DNA of 64,000 nt from Haliclystus octoradiatus (GCA_916610825.1 OU744446.1:16488538-16552537), one strand, 5' to 3'. Shown: positions 1-14,800, counted from the stretch's first letter. Notes: generated from the letters alone by a model not told the origin. Translations and numbers: made by a program.

Positions 1-270
1 GTTTTACTACAAGTTAGCCTACTAGAGTCCATAATTTATCTAGACAGCAAATAGTTATGCTCCAATATATTGGTATGATGAATTCGAAATTGTGAACATG
101 AAATATTGTTATAATTAAGAAAACGGATGAGGCTCACTTGTTACTGTTTTCTTATTGTAAATATGAATAGCAGGAGTGGATTACATGAAATAAATATGAA
201 AATATGAATATGTAAATATGAATTACATGTCACCATTTTCATGTGTGTTTTCTTGTGATAAAATAATTAC

Positions 271-613
271 CTTTTATTAATGAATATGGAAAGAAATCTC
301 GATCGTCTAGAGGTTTTAAATATGTTGGTAGATCTTCGTTTAATTTCTTCAGACGTACATCTTCAAATTTACAATTCTTTTGATATAGTGCAGCAACTGG
401 TATAAATTTTTCATTGCCAAATAATTCTTCTGTTACTTCTAACACATAACTTATCGGGGTTTCAATTTTTTCAAATTGATCCCTCAATTCCATCGTAGGT
501 GGTTTGACATAAGCAATGTTTTTATTATTTGAATCCAATGACAATAAAAATGTCTGAGCATAGGATAATGATCTTTTACCGTTATCGCAGTCATACGAAC
601 CAATAAATTGGAA
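271..613 (-). CDS. Exon 26 of the mosaic gene (unrecognised C-terminal domain)
   Basis: Acceptor TTTCTTTACAG precedes the exon and AAAG|GTAATT ends it, leaving phase 1, so the gene continues beyond the window. It encodes residues about 1154-1267, starting FQFIGSYDCDNGK and ending YSLIK. Two cysteines, many Lys/Glu and no transmembrane stretch are seen. I do not recognise the domain; with the preceding two exons it looks like a separate folded unit. The reading frame is open over 114 codons and in phase with exon 25. Confidence 0.72.
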
Positions 614-3600
614 CTGTAAAGAAAAAGATACAATCAACACCATGCGTGTTAGAGGAATGAACAATTATATAATCAGACAATCAGTTACAAAATTTCTGAA
701 AATAATCGAACCAGATCATACATCGGATCAGATAATGTAATAGTAATCTGAATGTTTGAAAAATTTCGCAATCCAAATCTGATCTGATTCGAAGGAGAAT
801 AATCCAGAAAAAATTGTTGATCTGATCCATTCTGACAAAATCGGAATCCGATTGTTCAAACCGGCAAAAATTTCCAGAAATTTATTAATATCAAAGGTTT
901 TGAATGTGAAAACTATAGCCTGATTTCTTAAATAAATACGGTATAGATGCATCGAAAATAATCAAATAGTGTAGTAAATTAAGGCAGACAAATATCTTTA
1001 ATTAATCAAGTTTTCTGAAAACAAGTCGTTGTCAAATAAAGTATTAACATTTTCAAGGAAATCTAAAATCCGATCTGATCTGATCCGAAGTTGATTATAC
1101 AAGAAAACCGACGATCAAAAATCCAATCCCATCCAACCAAAACCCGATTGGATGGGATTCAGATCAGATTTGCAGACCTCTAGAACCAACTTTCCAATCC
1201 AGCATCCCATCTAAGTTTCGAATATTTAGTACTGCATCAGTAGGCCTAACTACTACCGTAATCAATACAAACGATCGTTTCGAAGGTTCAAACACATCAC
1301 TTAAAACATTATAGTAAAGAAATGTGGAAATAAGAGTAGGCCGGCTTATCGTATCGTATATCAGTTATGTAGATTACCTTCAGTGGTGCTGAACTTCGTT
1401 TTAAATATGAAAAACTTCCCTTGTCTCGACTTTTGGCACCTTTCAGTGTAGTTAAATCAGGATAAATATCCTTTCAGAGAAAAAGAAGAAGAATTAAAAA
1501 TGTTGCAATCAAATGAGCAATAATATTATGTTATCATTTATCAAATCCTCTGTGACCGCAATCAATATCAATAGATTCATCACATGAACCTTATTAGGCT
1601 AGGGTTATATGGACGCACCGAACTCAATTAATTCATTCATTCGGATTAAATCTCATGATAGCGCGCTTCGTATAACACCATTCGGTTCATCAACATTCCT
1701 CAAAAAACATTAAGTGCGTCAAGCTAGCTCCGCACATCAAGCCTTGATGTGCGGAGCTCTTCTTCATGAATTAATGTCATCGCCACGTTATACGAGCGAG
1801 CTATCATCGCACCGAAATAAATACATTCGACTCACGGTGCTGTGATTGAGCTCCTATATCTACCTTATATGGCAATAAACCGGGGGATGTGCAAATTATG
1901 AATTATTTTAAAGGATGTTTCCATGGCAATGCGATAGAAAGAACATCGCTTTCGGGAAGTTTCTATGGTGACTTGTTTATATGATTGAAAGATGGCTGAC
2001 AGGGAAGCTGATGTTTTCCAATACCATGATTTAAAATATTTAAAAACGTTTTATTTTAGTCAATCAAAATGCATCAGCACTAGAATTGGGGTCGCTTTTA
2101 TCATAATATGCTATTTTAATGGAAATTCGCATCTAATTTGCTCTGAGTACTATGCCTTGTTAGAACAAAAACTGTCTCCAGTAAAAATGCTTGCAAACCT
2201 CTGAGATTACTACTTCATACAAGTTTCAAACTATTGATAGGAAAAATAGAACAGAAAAATTGCTGAAAATGAAAAATAATGCAAACAAAACACACTGGTT
2301 TCAAACCATGCGGTATAATTCCCAGAAAACTACTTCCTATCACGTGACATTTTGGCCAGTTTTTAAAGATCGTCGACATTCGGTTCGTCTGTATAACCCC
2401 ACATGCGAATTTAATGCTAATCAGTGTCGCACCTAATTTGAATTGAGTTCGGTGCGTCCATATAACCCTAGCCTTACATATCAAACGAAATAAGAATAAT
2501 TTGAAAATAATAAATATTGAGCAGCAAGATAATAATAAGTATTTCAATTCTACAAAAGAAATACGATAAAAAAATGTCAACAATACTTCTTTACCCAGCA
2601 CCATAACAGAGCCCCACAAACCATGCCCTAAATTAACCTTAAAACAAGGCTAATGTCAAAAAATGTTTCATAAGAGATAATTAAAACATATCCTATTTGA
2701 GTCAATTATTGTGTCGTGTTATTAGGAGTACATTGGCCCAATTTACTGTCTACTGCTAAACTTAAAAAACTTTCCCCTTCTGCCTCTGATATTTCTCACC
2801 AACGTCATATCTCTTTTTTAGGTCACATCGAAAGATCAAAGACGTATGCCCCTCAACCGCTGCATGACATCCTTCATTGGAAACCGAAAGAGATGCTTCA
2901 ACGGGGCTATGGGAGAGTAGTATCTTTTCATATTGTTTTGTATCGTGAATTGTGTAATTCTTTGTCAGCTATGTCTGACCGTGTTTTGTCTTTGTGTAGC
3001 AAATATGTAAGGTGTAAGAGGGAAGGCACATTCCTATAATGTGACTGTCTATACTACTACTATTATAGCTGATCAACATAATGAAATTATTATCAAGTTT
3101 GTTAAAATGAGTCCACAACGAACAATTGTCCCTTAAAGTGCCTATGAAATGAAAAAATCAATTTCGAGATTTTTACATATATTAATTCTGCATCATCGAC
3201 TTAGTACTTTGTTGAATTTTTTTTTGAAAATTTGAAGTCCGAGGTATTTATTTTGCATCTCAAACATGCTACATTGATTAATTTTGGGACAGGCGCCTGT
3301 CACTAATTTAGCGGCTGTGACGTCAACAGGTGTATTGAAGAAATTGCACTAACACGCCACAACCAAACTGAAAGAGAAAGGTGTCTGGAGAAAGGTTTTA
3401 CCTGCTTTAAACTTTAAAATATATGATGACATTGAACAAAAATGTGATATTGAATTTAGTAGAACAAGTTCAACAAAGTTGTTTATATTCAGATTGTCGA
3501 CTCTCGAGTCGAGAAGAATGTTATTATGACATTACATTTACAACTGCAACTCAACCCTATTACAAGGAGAGAAATGTACAACATTTCATGTCTGATCGAA

Positions 3601-6600
3601 TCAATCGATCAGTGATTTATGTCTTGAAGTTCAAGTCAAACGAAGCGAATGTTTGCGAGGATGTGGATCTCTCGAGAATCATTGAAGGCATGATTTGAGA
3701 GGCAAAAAAATCATTCGAGAGTCAGATCTTTCGGTTCTGCCAATTTTTTGAGTCTGTAGTTTGACTTCTGATATGTTCTTAACCTTAGAGACAACTGTGA
3801 GCAACTTTACAATTTCTTAATTTGCAAAGTTTTGATTTATAATAACAGGAGTAAAGGTAGGCGACAGTTGTTCTATATTACAAGGTGTATCATGTGCAGA
3901 TATTGTGGATGTTGAATTGGGACATAAACATTGAGAACGATCAATAGAAGACAATCAACAGGTGCAGGATACGAGTTGATAATTATACCATTATTCAGAA
4001 CAAGTGAATTACGAACAAGCAAATAATAATAATAACAATTAAATATCCTAAATGATCTCCATGACACTGTTCCGGCTAGAAGTATGTTCAGAGTAGAGCA
4101 ACGTATAAGCTGTAGGCCTAATGATTTGTACACACTAACATGTCTTTTATAACGATCTGTCGTCGTCTCATTTATTATTGCCTGGCCGTGAATTATTAAT
4201 ATTGCTCCAATCTCAAGACGTCTCGATAGCTTTCAGGAAGAAACTATAGGCCTTAATGTCTAAACGACGAGTAAAAGCTGTAGGCTTGAAGTGTGAAGAA
4301 CCAGAACATACAGCAGTGACGAAGGAACAGAACCAAATAATGTAGCCTTCCATAATCTCTCCACAACTTCTTTGTGTGTTCGTCTTTCGGGAATGTCTGC
4401 ATAGAAATACCTACTGTATATGATGCTGTTTGCAACTTGCATCGTCAGGGAGTCGTCCTGCTACACAATATTTCCATCCTGCTTTGAAAGTTTGACACTC
4501 AACAATAAAAGGAGCAACGTTCGCCATGCTAGCTTAGATCTCTTCTTTCGCTTTCTCTCTTTACAAACCTATTGACGTCACGCGCCTCATTTGCATAATC
4601 TGACCGCGCGAAACTTGTCCTTTTTTTATCAACGAAAATGCAGATTTCAGGCATTAATAAAACAGGTAACAGAAAATTCAAAAAATAAATAAACCACACC
4701 ATCGGAATCACAAGGAAAAAATACTACAGTAATATATAATAAAAACAGGTACCAAAAATTCATTTCATAGGCACTTTAAAGACTTATTGTTTAGAGCTAC
4801 TAACAAGACAACCATTCAAATCCCTATCTATGGAAACCTATAGTCGTTTAAAAATGTATTAATGCCCAATCAACTCAAAAAGTCAAGAGCCACGGTCACT
4901 GACCATGGTGGCCTAGATAAGTAGGCTACTCCATTAGTTTTTCAATTTATTATCAATTGATAAATATAGAGCTTACCTTTGATGGTTTTCGGCACCTATT
5001 TTGCACTGGAACATCTGATATTTTTTCCTTGCTCATAATGTAGATTGCACCAGCAGCACTATCTAATCTGAAATTTTTTGAATATTATACATTTATGAAA
5101 TTTTAAATTTATCAGTTCTAACTATTCGAGAAGTTCTCAGCTTTATATGCTAATCTAAACAGGCTTAACAACCACTGATATTGTCATTTTATAAACCATA
5201 GCTAGATAACCCAGTTATATATTGATTTCTAAAGTCTAAAAAGTGCTTCCAAAGATACAGGTCCACATATGATGTAATATGCTCTACATAATGATTATCT
5301 GCATGAAATAACCTGCAATCATCAATTTAGAATTTGATATGTAAAATAGTGAGAATGATAGAGGAACATTTCACATCATTGCCTGAATTATAGCCTATTC
5401 AACAGAGATGAAATCCTTAAACCATGTCCATGTATGGGACAGAGGACAAGATCAATAGAATATCATACTATGTTACCCTTAGACAGAGAAATCAGAGCAG
5501 ATAGCAGGGGAGATTGCCAAGCTACCTTGCATTGGGTTGGGAGGCAATAGATGTCATAAATATATTACGAAGTGGATAATGATCCGGCGACAGCCGAAAT
5601 CTTGAGCACTAGAGGCAATATTCCACTCATCTTCTGCGCATGAGTATTTGCTTTTCTCTCACATTCGTTCAAAATGCAATGGCAACGGTGGTCATGTTCC
5701 TTGATCACGTTAATAACAATTATGTTAGTCAATTTAATAATAGAATATATAAAATCTTGAAATGAAAGTGCTAGAGGTTGAAAACACATTATTCAAGAAA
5801 TCCACAGACGCTATATGCCACACCATCAAACCGTGCTCCCAATCTTAGAGAAAAAGCGAACCCTGAAACTTCAAGAGCGTCGAATAAATTTCACAACACT
5901 CAAATATTGAAAACGCTGGCTATTAGAGTAGGTGGGGTGACCAAAAGCTTTGATAAATCAAACACAAAATAAATTTCATAATACAAGATATGTGAAAAAT
6001 GTTTCTGTTGTACTGTATTTATTCCAAATAGTCGATCAAATATACGGTGCTATGGATTCTTTTACAAACTATTTATGATGATTTTATTGATTTAAGTCGA
6101 ATCGATCGACGAAGCCATGTTTGCTATATACATGCGCACGTGTAAAGTATTTAATTTATAGTTGATTTATATGTAAATCCAATACTTTTTATTGTGTTAT
6201 TACTGTATTGTGTTTACCTTCTTTGAGAATTCATTAGTACTCCCAAAGGACTACTATTTTACATATAAAATTACGACATTTATTAGGGTCAACTGAATGT
6301 GAACAAGGCTATAGATTTTTCCTGATTTAACATGCAAATGAATGCATGCACGCACAATGCAGGAAAAAAATCCGCAGTAGGCCTACACGTAAAAATAGCC
6401 TATACGTACACAAGTAAATAGCTGACTTATAAATTCACAGATTATAGGGGCAGGTCTAAAACCCGGACACAGGTAAAATGCCGGATAAAAAACACAGATA
6501 AAATTCCATTGTTCTTCCGTATATCACACTTCTGCTCCCGCGTCTAGTTAACTCGCGTTCAGCGGCAGAAAACAAGCATTTTAACGTTGAAATATTCAAC

Positions 6601-8795
6601 ATTCTAACGTAACAAAAACGTTAATTACAATCGAATTGTATCATTCAAAACGTATATCTATTTTAAATTATTATCTCAAGCAATACAATTTGTCAATTTA
6701 AAACCAATATACATTTACAGTTTTTTATAATTCACAGTTTAATATGTTAAATTTGTCAAAACCAATGCTGCGCTGTTATTAGTTCTATTTGCGTTACTCT
6801 TTATAGTGTGATTGTGGCTCCGTTATGCAGTAGTTGATATTGCTATGTTTATGGAAATTAGATAAATAAGATTTGTTTTCCTGCATTTTATTGCCAGAAC
6901 TTGCTGATGAGTCCTGATCTCTGATCTTTTGTTAAGCAGTGATTATTATAGCGCATATAATTTCGTATTTCTCAACTACTGTATTAAATGTACTAATTCA
7001 GATGCCTGCAGAGTTCTGTGTGCAGTCATAAAGTAATACACGAAGCAATAAAATCTATATTCTACCAGCAGACAAGACAAATATCCGTTATTAGTTTCTT
7101 TTTTCATAGATCAATTAAAAATTGATAACTGTTAAATATATTAACAATCTCAAAACAACCTTTTACAGGAATTAATAGATTTGATAAAAACCCTGTCCCA
7201 AATGATCTTATATCGAGTGCACAGTATCAGTGTATAACAGCACCCTTTATATGTGTATTCTTTCCGCAAGTATATTCTATTTCGAAATGAATGCGTCAGT
7301 ATATACTGTCTCTATTTGTGATGTTGGATGATTGCTAGACCATAACTGAATATTTGATCGAGAGCTGAGTTACACCTTCTATAATGTCTATAATGCGTGA
7401 TTCCAAATCCATCATCTCCTTTAGAAAAGGACAGGACATGTCCTTCATTGTATATGGCTTCTTAAAAAAGCCGGATAGAATTTTTTTGTTTCTATATACC
7501 AACAAGATGAACAGTGTTGACTAACTTTACTAGGATTGTCATTATACGACTCTATATATCCTTGCCATTTGATTGTTGTGTTAATTTCGCGTAAAATATT
7601 GTCTTACGGTGATTGATTGAATTTGGAAATAAAGGCTTTACTTCTAACTTACTTAGAGTCAATGGATTTCTTTTGGCAGCCAAATACCGTTAAAAATGCA
7701 TGGTATATGTTTCCGCTATTCTAGCAAGCAAGAAGCTGTTTTTCCAAAACTTCCGAAATCAAAAGTTGGGGGTGTCACGCACCCCTACATCCGTACTATT
7801 TTCGGCCTTGCTTGATATCACGATATATAGTCATTAGATGTATATCGGATATAATTGGAAACATTTCATGACAGTATATCTAGGATTGTAATCAGATACA
7901 GCCATTCAAGTTGATATGGGGATATTTTTAGGGGTTTTCAAAATACCGATAGTTCACTTTCAGCAACGTTAACGTGTAGGTCTCTCAAATGAGAGCGAGA
8001 CATGCCAATGACTATAGTTATCACTGAATGTCAAACCTTAACTCTGAAGACGATATTGCTATCTTAACAAATAGCATATCTGATGCACAACAGCTTCTTG
8101 ATGAAGTTGAATGGGTTGGTAAAACGGTAGGCTTGACAATTAACACGACCAAGACGAAATTTATTGCTTTAGGCATAAAACAGGCACACCTTGCTACATC
8201 TAATGGTGACATAGAACGTGTAGATTCGTTCAAGTACCTAGGTTCTGTACTTCCATCTTCTTCAGATGATTTAACACAACGTAGAGGCCAGGCTTGGGCA
8301 GCCATTAAAGGTCTGAATAAATTCTGGGCGTCCGATGTCAACACTGACGTTAAGTTAAGACTGTTCAGACACACGATAGAACCGGTTCTATTATATGCAT
8401 CTGAAACGTGGGTTCTATCAACCTCACTATTGACCCGACTTGACTCAGCTTATGACGCCATGCTTCGGCATGCTTTAGGAGTACATTGGCCCAACTTACT
8501 GTCTACTGCTAAACTTAGAAAACTTTCCCCTTCTCAGATGTTTTTTTTAGGTCACATCGAAAGATCAAGGACGTATGCCCCTCAACCGCTGCATGACATC
8601 CTTCATTGGCAACCGAAGGAGATGCTTCGACGGGGCTATGGGAGAGTAGTATCTTTTCATAATGTTTTGTATCGTGAATTGTGTTATTTAAAATTTTCTT
8701 TATCAGCTATGTCTGACCGTGTTTTGTGGCGTTCTTTGTGTAGCAAATATGTAAGGCGTAGGAGGGACGGCACATTCCTATAATGTGACTGTCTA

Positions 8796-8833
<38 letters not shown>

Positions 8834-11800
8834 ATGTCAAACCTGGACATGTATGAATACAAATTAAAAGATTTCATGAAAATGAGACCAGTTTTGATAA
8901 GTTAGAAGCAACCTTTCAAGTTGACTAATTATGGTTGACTAAGGGGGCATTTAGATATTGGGCCCTGGGCATACATTAATCACAGAAGCTTAGCTATCAA
9001 CTAAAGTTGTATCTATATAAGCGCTCCCGATCAATCCGAGCAGCCGTTGTTGCCAGAAATAAAAGTTAGCGTTGATAGGACAGGCTTTGAGAAAACAATT
9101 GATGCCCTTAACAATGATACTTGCCCTCAGAGGAACATTTCAACAGCAGCTAATTGAAGATTTACACTCAATAGGTATATCTGATGGGAAGTACATTATC
9201 AATAGAATGCACTAAACAAAACTACTAATTTACCGTATTGCTTATCTTTATTATTTGACATCGCAATTTTACTTAAAATGGGAATAAACCTCCAGACTAT
9301 CTTTACACATGTAGTTGACTTGCCCATGTCTCACTTTTACTTTGACGATTTTGATATGTTGGTAAGCTTACCGCTCGTCAAAGTGTGGTATATCAAAGCG
9401 GAACTTAAAGATCAGTCAACAGATGTAGTACAACCCGACGTGAAATAAACTATGGCGTAAATTTTGTTTCGATCTGGAAATGTCTGGAAATGATTTCTTA
9501 GTGAAAAATGCCTTCAATGTTGTGTTTTGACCCAAATTTCGCTGAAGATTTTTGTAAAATGAAAATGTCACCCTCAGACTTTCGAAACAATTTCCAGATC
9601 GAAAAAAATATTTATGCCATCGATTTCATCACGTCGGGTTCTATACTACTCCCACATTAAAGGGTATTTAGCTCTATGTAGTAATAGCCTTCTAGGTCGA
9701 CCTAAGTTTGATTCAATGACTTTGAAGAAGCAGGTTTTCCATGTTTTTCTAATCTAAGCCTCTAGTTTATATAAAAAATTTAAACTTTAAAACCGACCAT
9801 TTTAAATTTAGTTGGTTCCGCAATTCGAATTCTAAGAAATTATTTGTATTTTGAATACATCTAAGAATTATATAAAGTGATATCAAGACATCGACACGCC
9901 TCGTTCTCATTTGACAGACAAACAAGTCGGAGAAACATAATAACTGGCTTTTTTCAAAATCTGAAAAGTAGTGAAATCGCACTTAGATATGGCAGTTACA
10001 AAATATGGACACTTTTTCATTAAGTTTTTTAATTGACTTCGATACATGTCTGAGGATGACATACTAAGATAAACAATGAGTTTTGTTGCCTGTTTTAGTG
10101 CGAGGGACATTTAACTTTCCATCCACCGGTGATCATTTTACATAAGGCTAGATTTATCTATTTTGTCTAAATAAAACGCTGTAACTCCAGTATTTCGGTT
10201 GAAGTCTCACTTATTTGATGACGGTTTTGATATGTTGGTAAAGTGACCAACCATCGAAATTCGACAAATCAGAGTAAGCGGGACATGGAGCTTGTCAAAT
10301 ATTTCGGTTATTATCGGTTTGATTGGATTTTTCTACTCCTTCGACTCTGTTTCTCCAGATCGAGTTGTTGCTCTTTTTTATTTAAATCACTCAAAAGTCA
10401 AAATGACTTTTGTTCTTCATATCTAAATGAAATTGCACTTGAATTAACACAGCTTTTGTAAATAATACATTAGTTGAGAAATACGAAATTATATGCGCTA
10501 AATAATCACTGCTCAACAACAGATCAGAGATTCAGGACTCATCAGCAAGTTAGTGCCGGCACGAAAATAAATCTTATTTGTCTAATTTCCATAAACATAG
10601 AACATAGCAATATCAACTACGGCATAACGGAACCACAACCACACTGCAGAATAACGCAAATAGAAATAATAACAGCGCAGCATTGGTTTTGACAAATTTA
10701 ACATATTAAACTATGAATTTCATAAAACTGTAACTGTATATTGGTTCTAAATTGACAAATTGTATTGCTTGAGATAATTAATTTCAAATAGATATACGCT
10801 TTGAATGATACAATTCGATTGTAATTAACGTTTTCGTTAAGTTAGAATGTTAAAGATGCTCATGTTTGAATAAACGTTGTTTAAAAATATATTAACTTCA
10901 TGTTGTTTTCTGCCGCTGAACGCGAGTTAACCAGACGCGGGAGCAGAAGTGTGAGATAAGAAAGAACAATGGAATTTTATCTGTGTTTTTTATCCGGCAT
11001 TTTACCTGTGTCCGGGTTTTAGACCTGCCGCAGATTATAGCCTATAGGGCGATCGAGGTAAGACTTTAGAAATTGAAAATGATCAAGGAAATTGTCCAGG
11101 GCAGGGTCGTTAGTGGCAAAACACATGATTAAAAGTACCAAAACTTTTCACAATGAATCTTGGGTGTACTGAATCGCTACTGAAAACCTTCCGAGAGCAG
11201 AATTGCGCTATTTCCTCTACGGCTTTCAAAACATTGACCAGGCTACAGGTGCATTTCAACTCTATCATCAATCGTAAACAAACTTAACAAGCCGTCAGAA
11301 TGTCAGGGAAGTGCTGAAATCAATGTTAGTTAATCAGAGCTATACACAACGCTATAAAGGCTATCTTGAGCAGCTTAATGATTAACATTTAATGACTTTA
11401 ATCGCAATGTGACAACACGAGATAACAAGAAAATTGACGCCATTATTAAACACTTGTCACAAGTTGAAAATTATTAGGCTTAAAATAAAAATTTGTTCAG
11501 TTGTAGCTTTCAGTGAATGACGTCAAGTTACGATTTTTAAAACAGATAAGATAATGAGCAATAATATGTTACCTTTTTGTAAAAATTCCAAGTAAAAGGT
11601 GTCGCTGTGATCGAGAAAACGCGAGTGGCAATGATTGACCAGTCTCATCGCGGTCGATTGTGTTGTTTCAAATCTATTGTCATCACAAATTATACGTCCC
11701 GCATCATTGAACAAGTACAAAAGTCTGGCAAAGGAGTGTTATCGTGTTGTTTCACTTCTGTTGTTATGTTGATGCAGGCTATGAACTTTAAGACGAAGAC

Positions 11801-14800
11801 GAACTCACATTTTATTTACGACCTCATCGATGGTTTCTTGGAATCATGTTGAATGTGAACATTAAACTTTAATTTACATTGTTTTGTTCTTGCTTTTTAC
11901 ATTAACAATTTTCATCTGACCAGATGACACGAAGGAAGTTAGCACTTTCGATCATATATGCCTGTTTTGTTTACTGAAGATAATGAAACTAGGATAAAAA
12001 CAATACGATATTGCTATGGCAACATATTTACAAATACATATCCTCAAATATTGACTTTATTGATCGAACTAAATCGAAACTTACGTCAAGCTGCACCCTC
12101 CTTCGGAATTTCACTCTGAAGTGGTCATTTGGCTTACTCACAAATCAGTAAATATACGGGGACGTTCGAATATTAGAGTGTACCTTTCTCAAATTCAGAT
12201 AAAATATTAATCTTAGGGTCTGCTTTACCAGAAAAGTTTTTAACCAGTTTGAATCTGCTGCAAACGCAAACCCCTTCTTTTTCATTCATTTTTTTTAAAA
12301 TATTCTCGTAACTTTTGGGTATTACGTCCCTTTTGAAATAATATTTGGGGTAACTTTTTCATAATCTGAAACATTTTATTGTCATCCTTCAAAATTTCTG
12401 TTTATTAAGGTCTTTGAACAACCCCTCGAAGCGCAGTGGATGTCCGGACTCACGGAACAAATGACACGAGGTCGATTTTGGTTGCTCAAACTTTCGCACT
12501 GTTTCCGTTGCATTGTGAGATAGCCGAGGGACAAGACATTCATTTCAGTGGTGTCTGTAGTGTTGCCAGAGAATGATGTTGATTCCCTTTCTTTTTTTGT
12601 TGCTATAGTTTCTCGCGTTAATTATGTTCCTATTTATGTCTTTTCACGACAGCCTGACAGGGAATAGGATAGGTTAGTAGAAGATAGACAGTCACATTAT
12701 AGGAATGTGCCGTTCCTCTTACGCCTTACATATTTTCTACACAAAGAGCGCCACAGATCACGGTCAGACATAGCTGACAAAGAAACTTGTAAATAACACA
12801 ATTCACGATACAAAACATTTTGAGAAGATCCTACTCTCCCATAACCCACGTCGAAACATCTCCTTTGGTTGCCAGTGAAGGATGTCATGCAGCGGTTGAG
12901 GGGCATACGTTTTTGATTTCTCGATGTGACCTAAAAAAGGCATCTGACGTTGGTGAGTAATAGCAGGGGCAGAAGGGGAAAGTTTCCTAAGTTTAGCAGT
13001 AGACAGTAAGTTGGGCCAATGTTCTCCTAAAGCATGCCGAAGCATGGCGTCATAAGCTGAGTCAAGTCGGGTCAATAGTGAGGTTGATAGAACCCACGTT
13101 TCAGATGCATATAATTGAACAGGTTCTATCGTGTGTCTGAACAGTCGTAACTTAACGTCAGTGTTGACATCGGACGCCCAGAATTTATTCAGACCTCTAA
13201 TGGCTGCCCAAGCCTGGCCTCTACGTTGGGTTAAATCATCTGAAGAAGATGGAAGTACAGAACTTAGGTACTTGAACAAATCTACACGTTCTATGTCACC
13301 ATTTGATGATGCGAGTGTCGTAATATGTAATTACGTAAGTAATGTATAATCATATTGTACGCATACGCAGCTGTATATTAGACAGTTTATTAATCATTTA
13401 TCTTTATAATAGGGTTGACAGTTATTGAAGTAAGTTGTGTTATTTCTGAGTTACTATTATCATAAAACATATTGTCAGATGTTAAATTATTATACTACCA
13501 GATTCACTTAATAAGTTCGCTGATCAATAATTGATTACGCCACATTTGCCTACATTTCAAAGCCGAGCATTGGGAAAATTGGATTGAAGATTTTAAATGA
13601 TTTAGAAGAGCAACTGAGCTACAAAAAGCCAATGGAGAAAGCCAGAGAGATGCCCTTCTGTATTGCATAGTACAAAAAATGCGTACAAAATACTTCGAAC
13701 ATTTACTTGGGATTCTAAAAGAATAGCAAAATCAGATGGTACATTCGAAACACTCAAGAAAGTGATGCTAACTTTGATACAGTTACAAGAAAGTTTACGG
13801 AAGATTTTCTACCAAAAAGAAATATTATTCGCGAGAGAACCATATTTCAAACACTCAATTGGAAAATGAAATGTTGAAGAATACATGCGTGACATACGGA
13901 AACTAATGCAATATTACTAAAGCAATGCTAGGCTTGTTTTCACAGGGCTGATTAATAAACTGTAGGACATGATGTAAAGCAAGGTGAAGGTAGCCTGCAC
14001 GCAGACCTTACTTGAAAATCTTACGTCCTCGTTAATCTAACGATAACGAGGAAGTAAGATTTTCAAGTAAGGTCTGCGCGCAGGCTAGGTGAGGGAAGAG
14101 CATTGATTGCTCGATTGAATGAAACAGAAATATTCGTTAGTCATTGTTATGTATTTATCTACATAATTAATCTTGAAGGGAAGAGCAATGAACACAGTAA
14201 ACATAAGCTTTACTTAGAAAACACTTCTTAGACTAACTGCTATTGCAGTGCACATTAACATAAGAACCGTCAGCACCATGTAGGTGTGACATAGTAGGGG
14301 GTAGCTTACAAACACTACACTTCTCCCCTTTTACATTACAAATAAAGTATACTATTAAAACAGAAGATAATTACTTAACGAACTACATAACTAAATAATA
14401 GATTATGAATCAAAACTGAATAATAAATCTATCGTAAAAACCGAGCTACATATCCTGCTTACTGTCTTTCGTAATATCTTTACAGCCGTAATAATTTGGA
14501 ACACGTTTAGACCTCACCGGTCTGTGATTAATTAGTTGGTCTTGATGTCGGTGATGCGATACACCATCACTATCTTTAACTGTCACATTTCGTGGGCCCT
14601 CACTTCTTCAATAGTGCCCTTTGACCATTTGTCTGTATTTCGTCTATAATCTCGAAATCGAACCGAATCTCCTTCCGTGTATTTTGAGCTCAGAAGCTCA
14701 ACATCTTTAGTTGACATTTTTTACAGTTTGTACTGCTCTCTCAGCGTCCCCGTTTGAAGACGGATGATATGGAGGAGAAGGAGCATGCCTCGCAACAATA

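Larger units (their letters stand above)
6448..11030. mobile_element. Mutator-like foldback element with about 540-bp TIRs and 10-bp target duplication
   Basis: Left arm 6448-6986 and right arm 10464-11030 are inverted copies at roughly 90% identity. Both start (G/C)GGCAGGTCTAAAACCCGG and contain the same CTGCTCCCGCGTCT and GCTGCGCTGTTATTA stretches. Direct repeat CAGATTATAG flanks both ends (6438-6447 and 11031-11040). Long TIRs with a 9-11 bp duplication are the hallmark of Mutator-like elements. No MULE transposase is visible in the 3.5-kb interior, so it is probably non-autonomous. The interior was later invaded by a LINE (8039-8832) and contains a small foldback (9432-9640). Confidence 0.85.

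Noticed and set aside
10243..10692. Two 72-codon plus-strand open frames
   Set aside because: They lie in or next to the right TIR of the Mutator-like element and have no protein motif.
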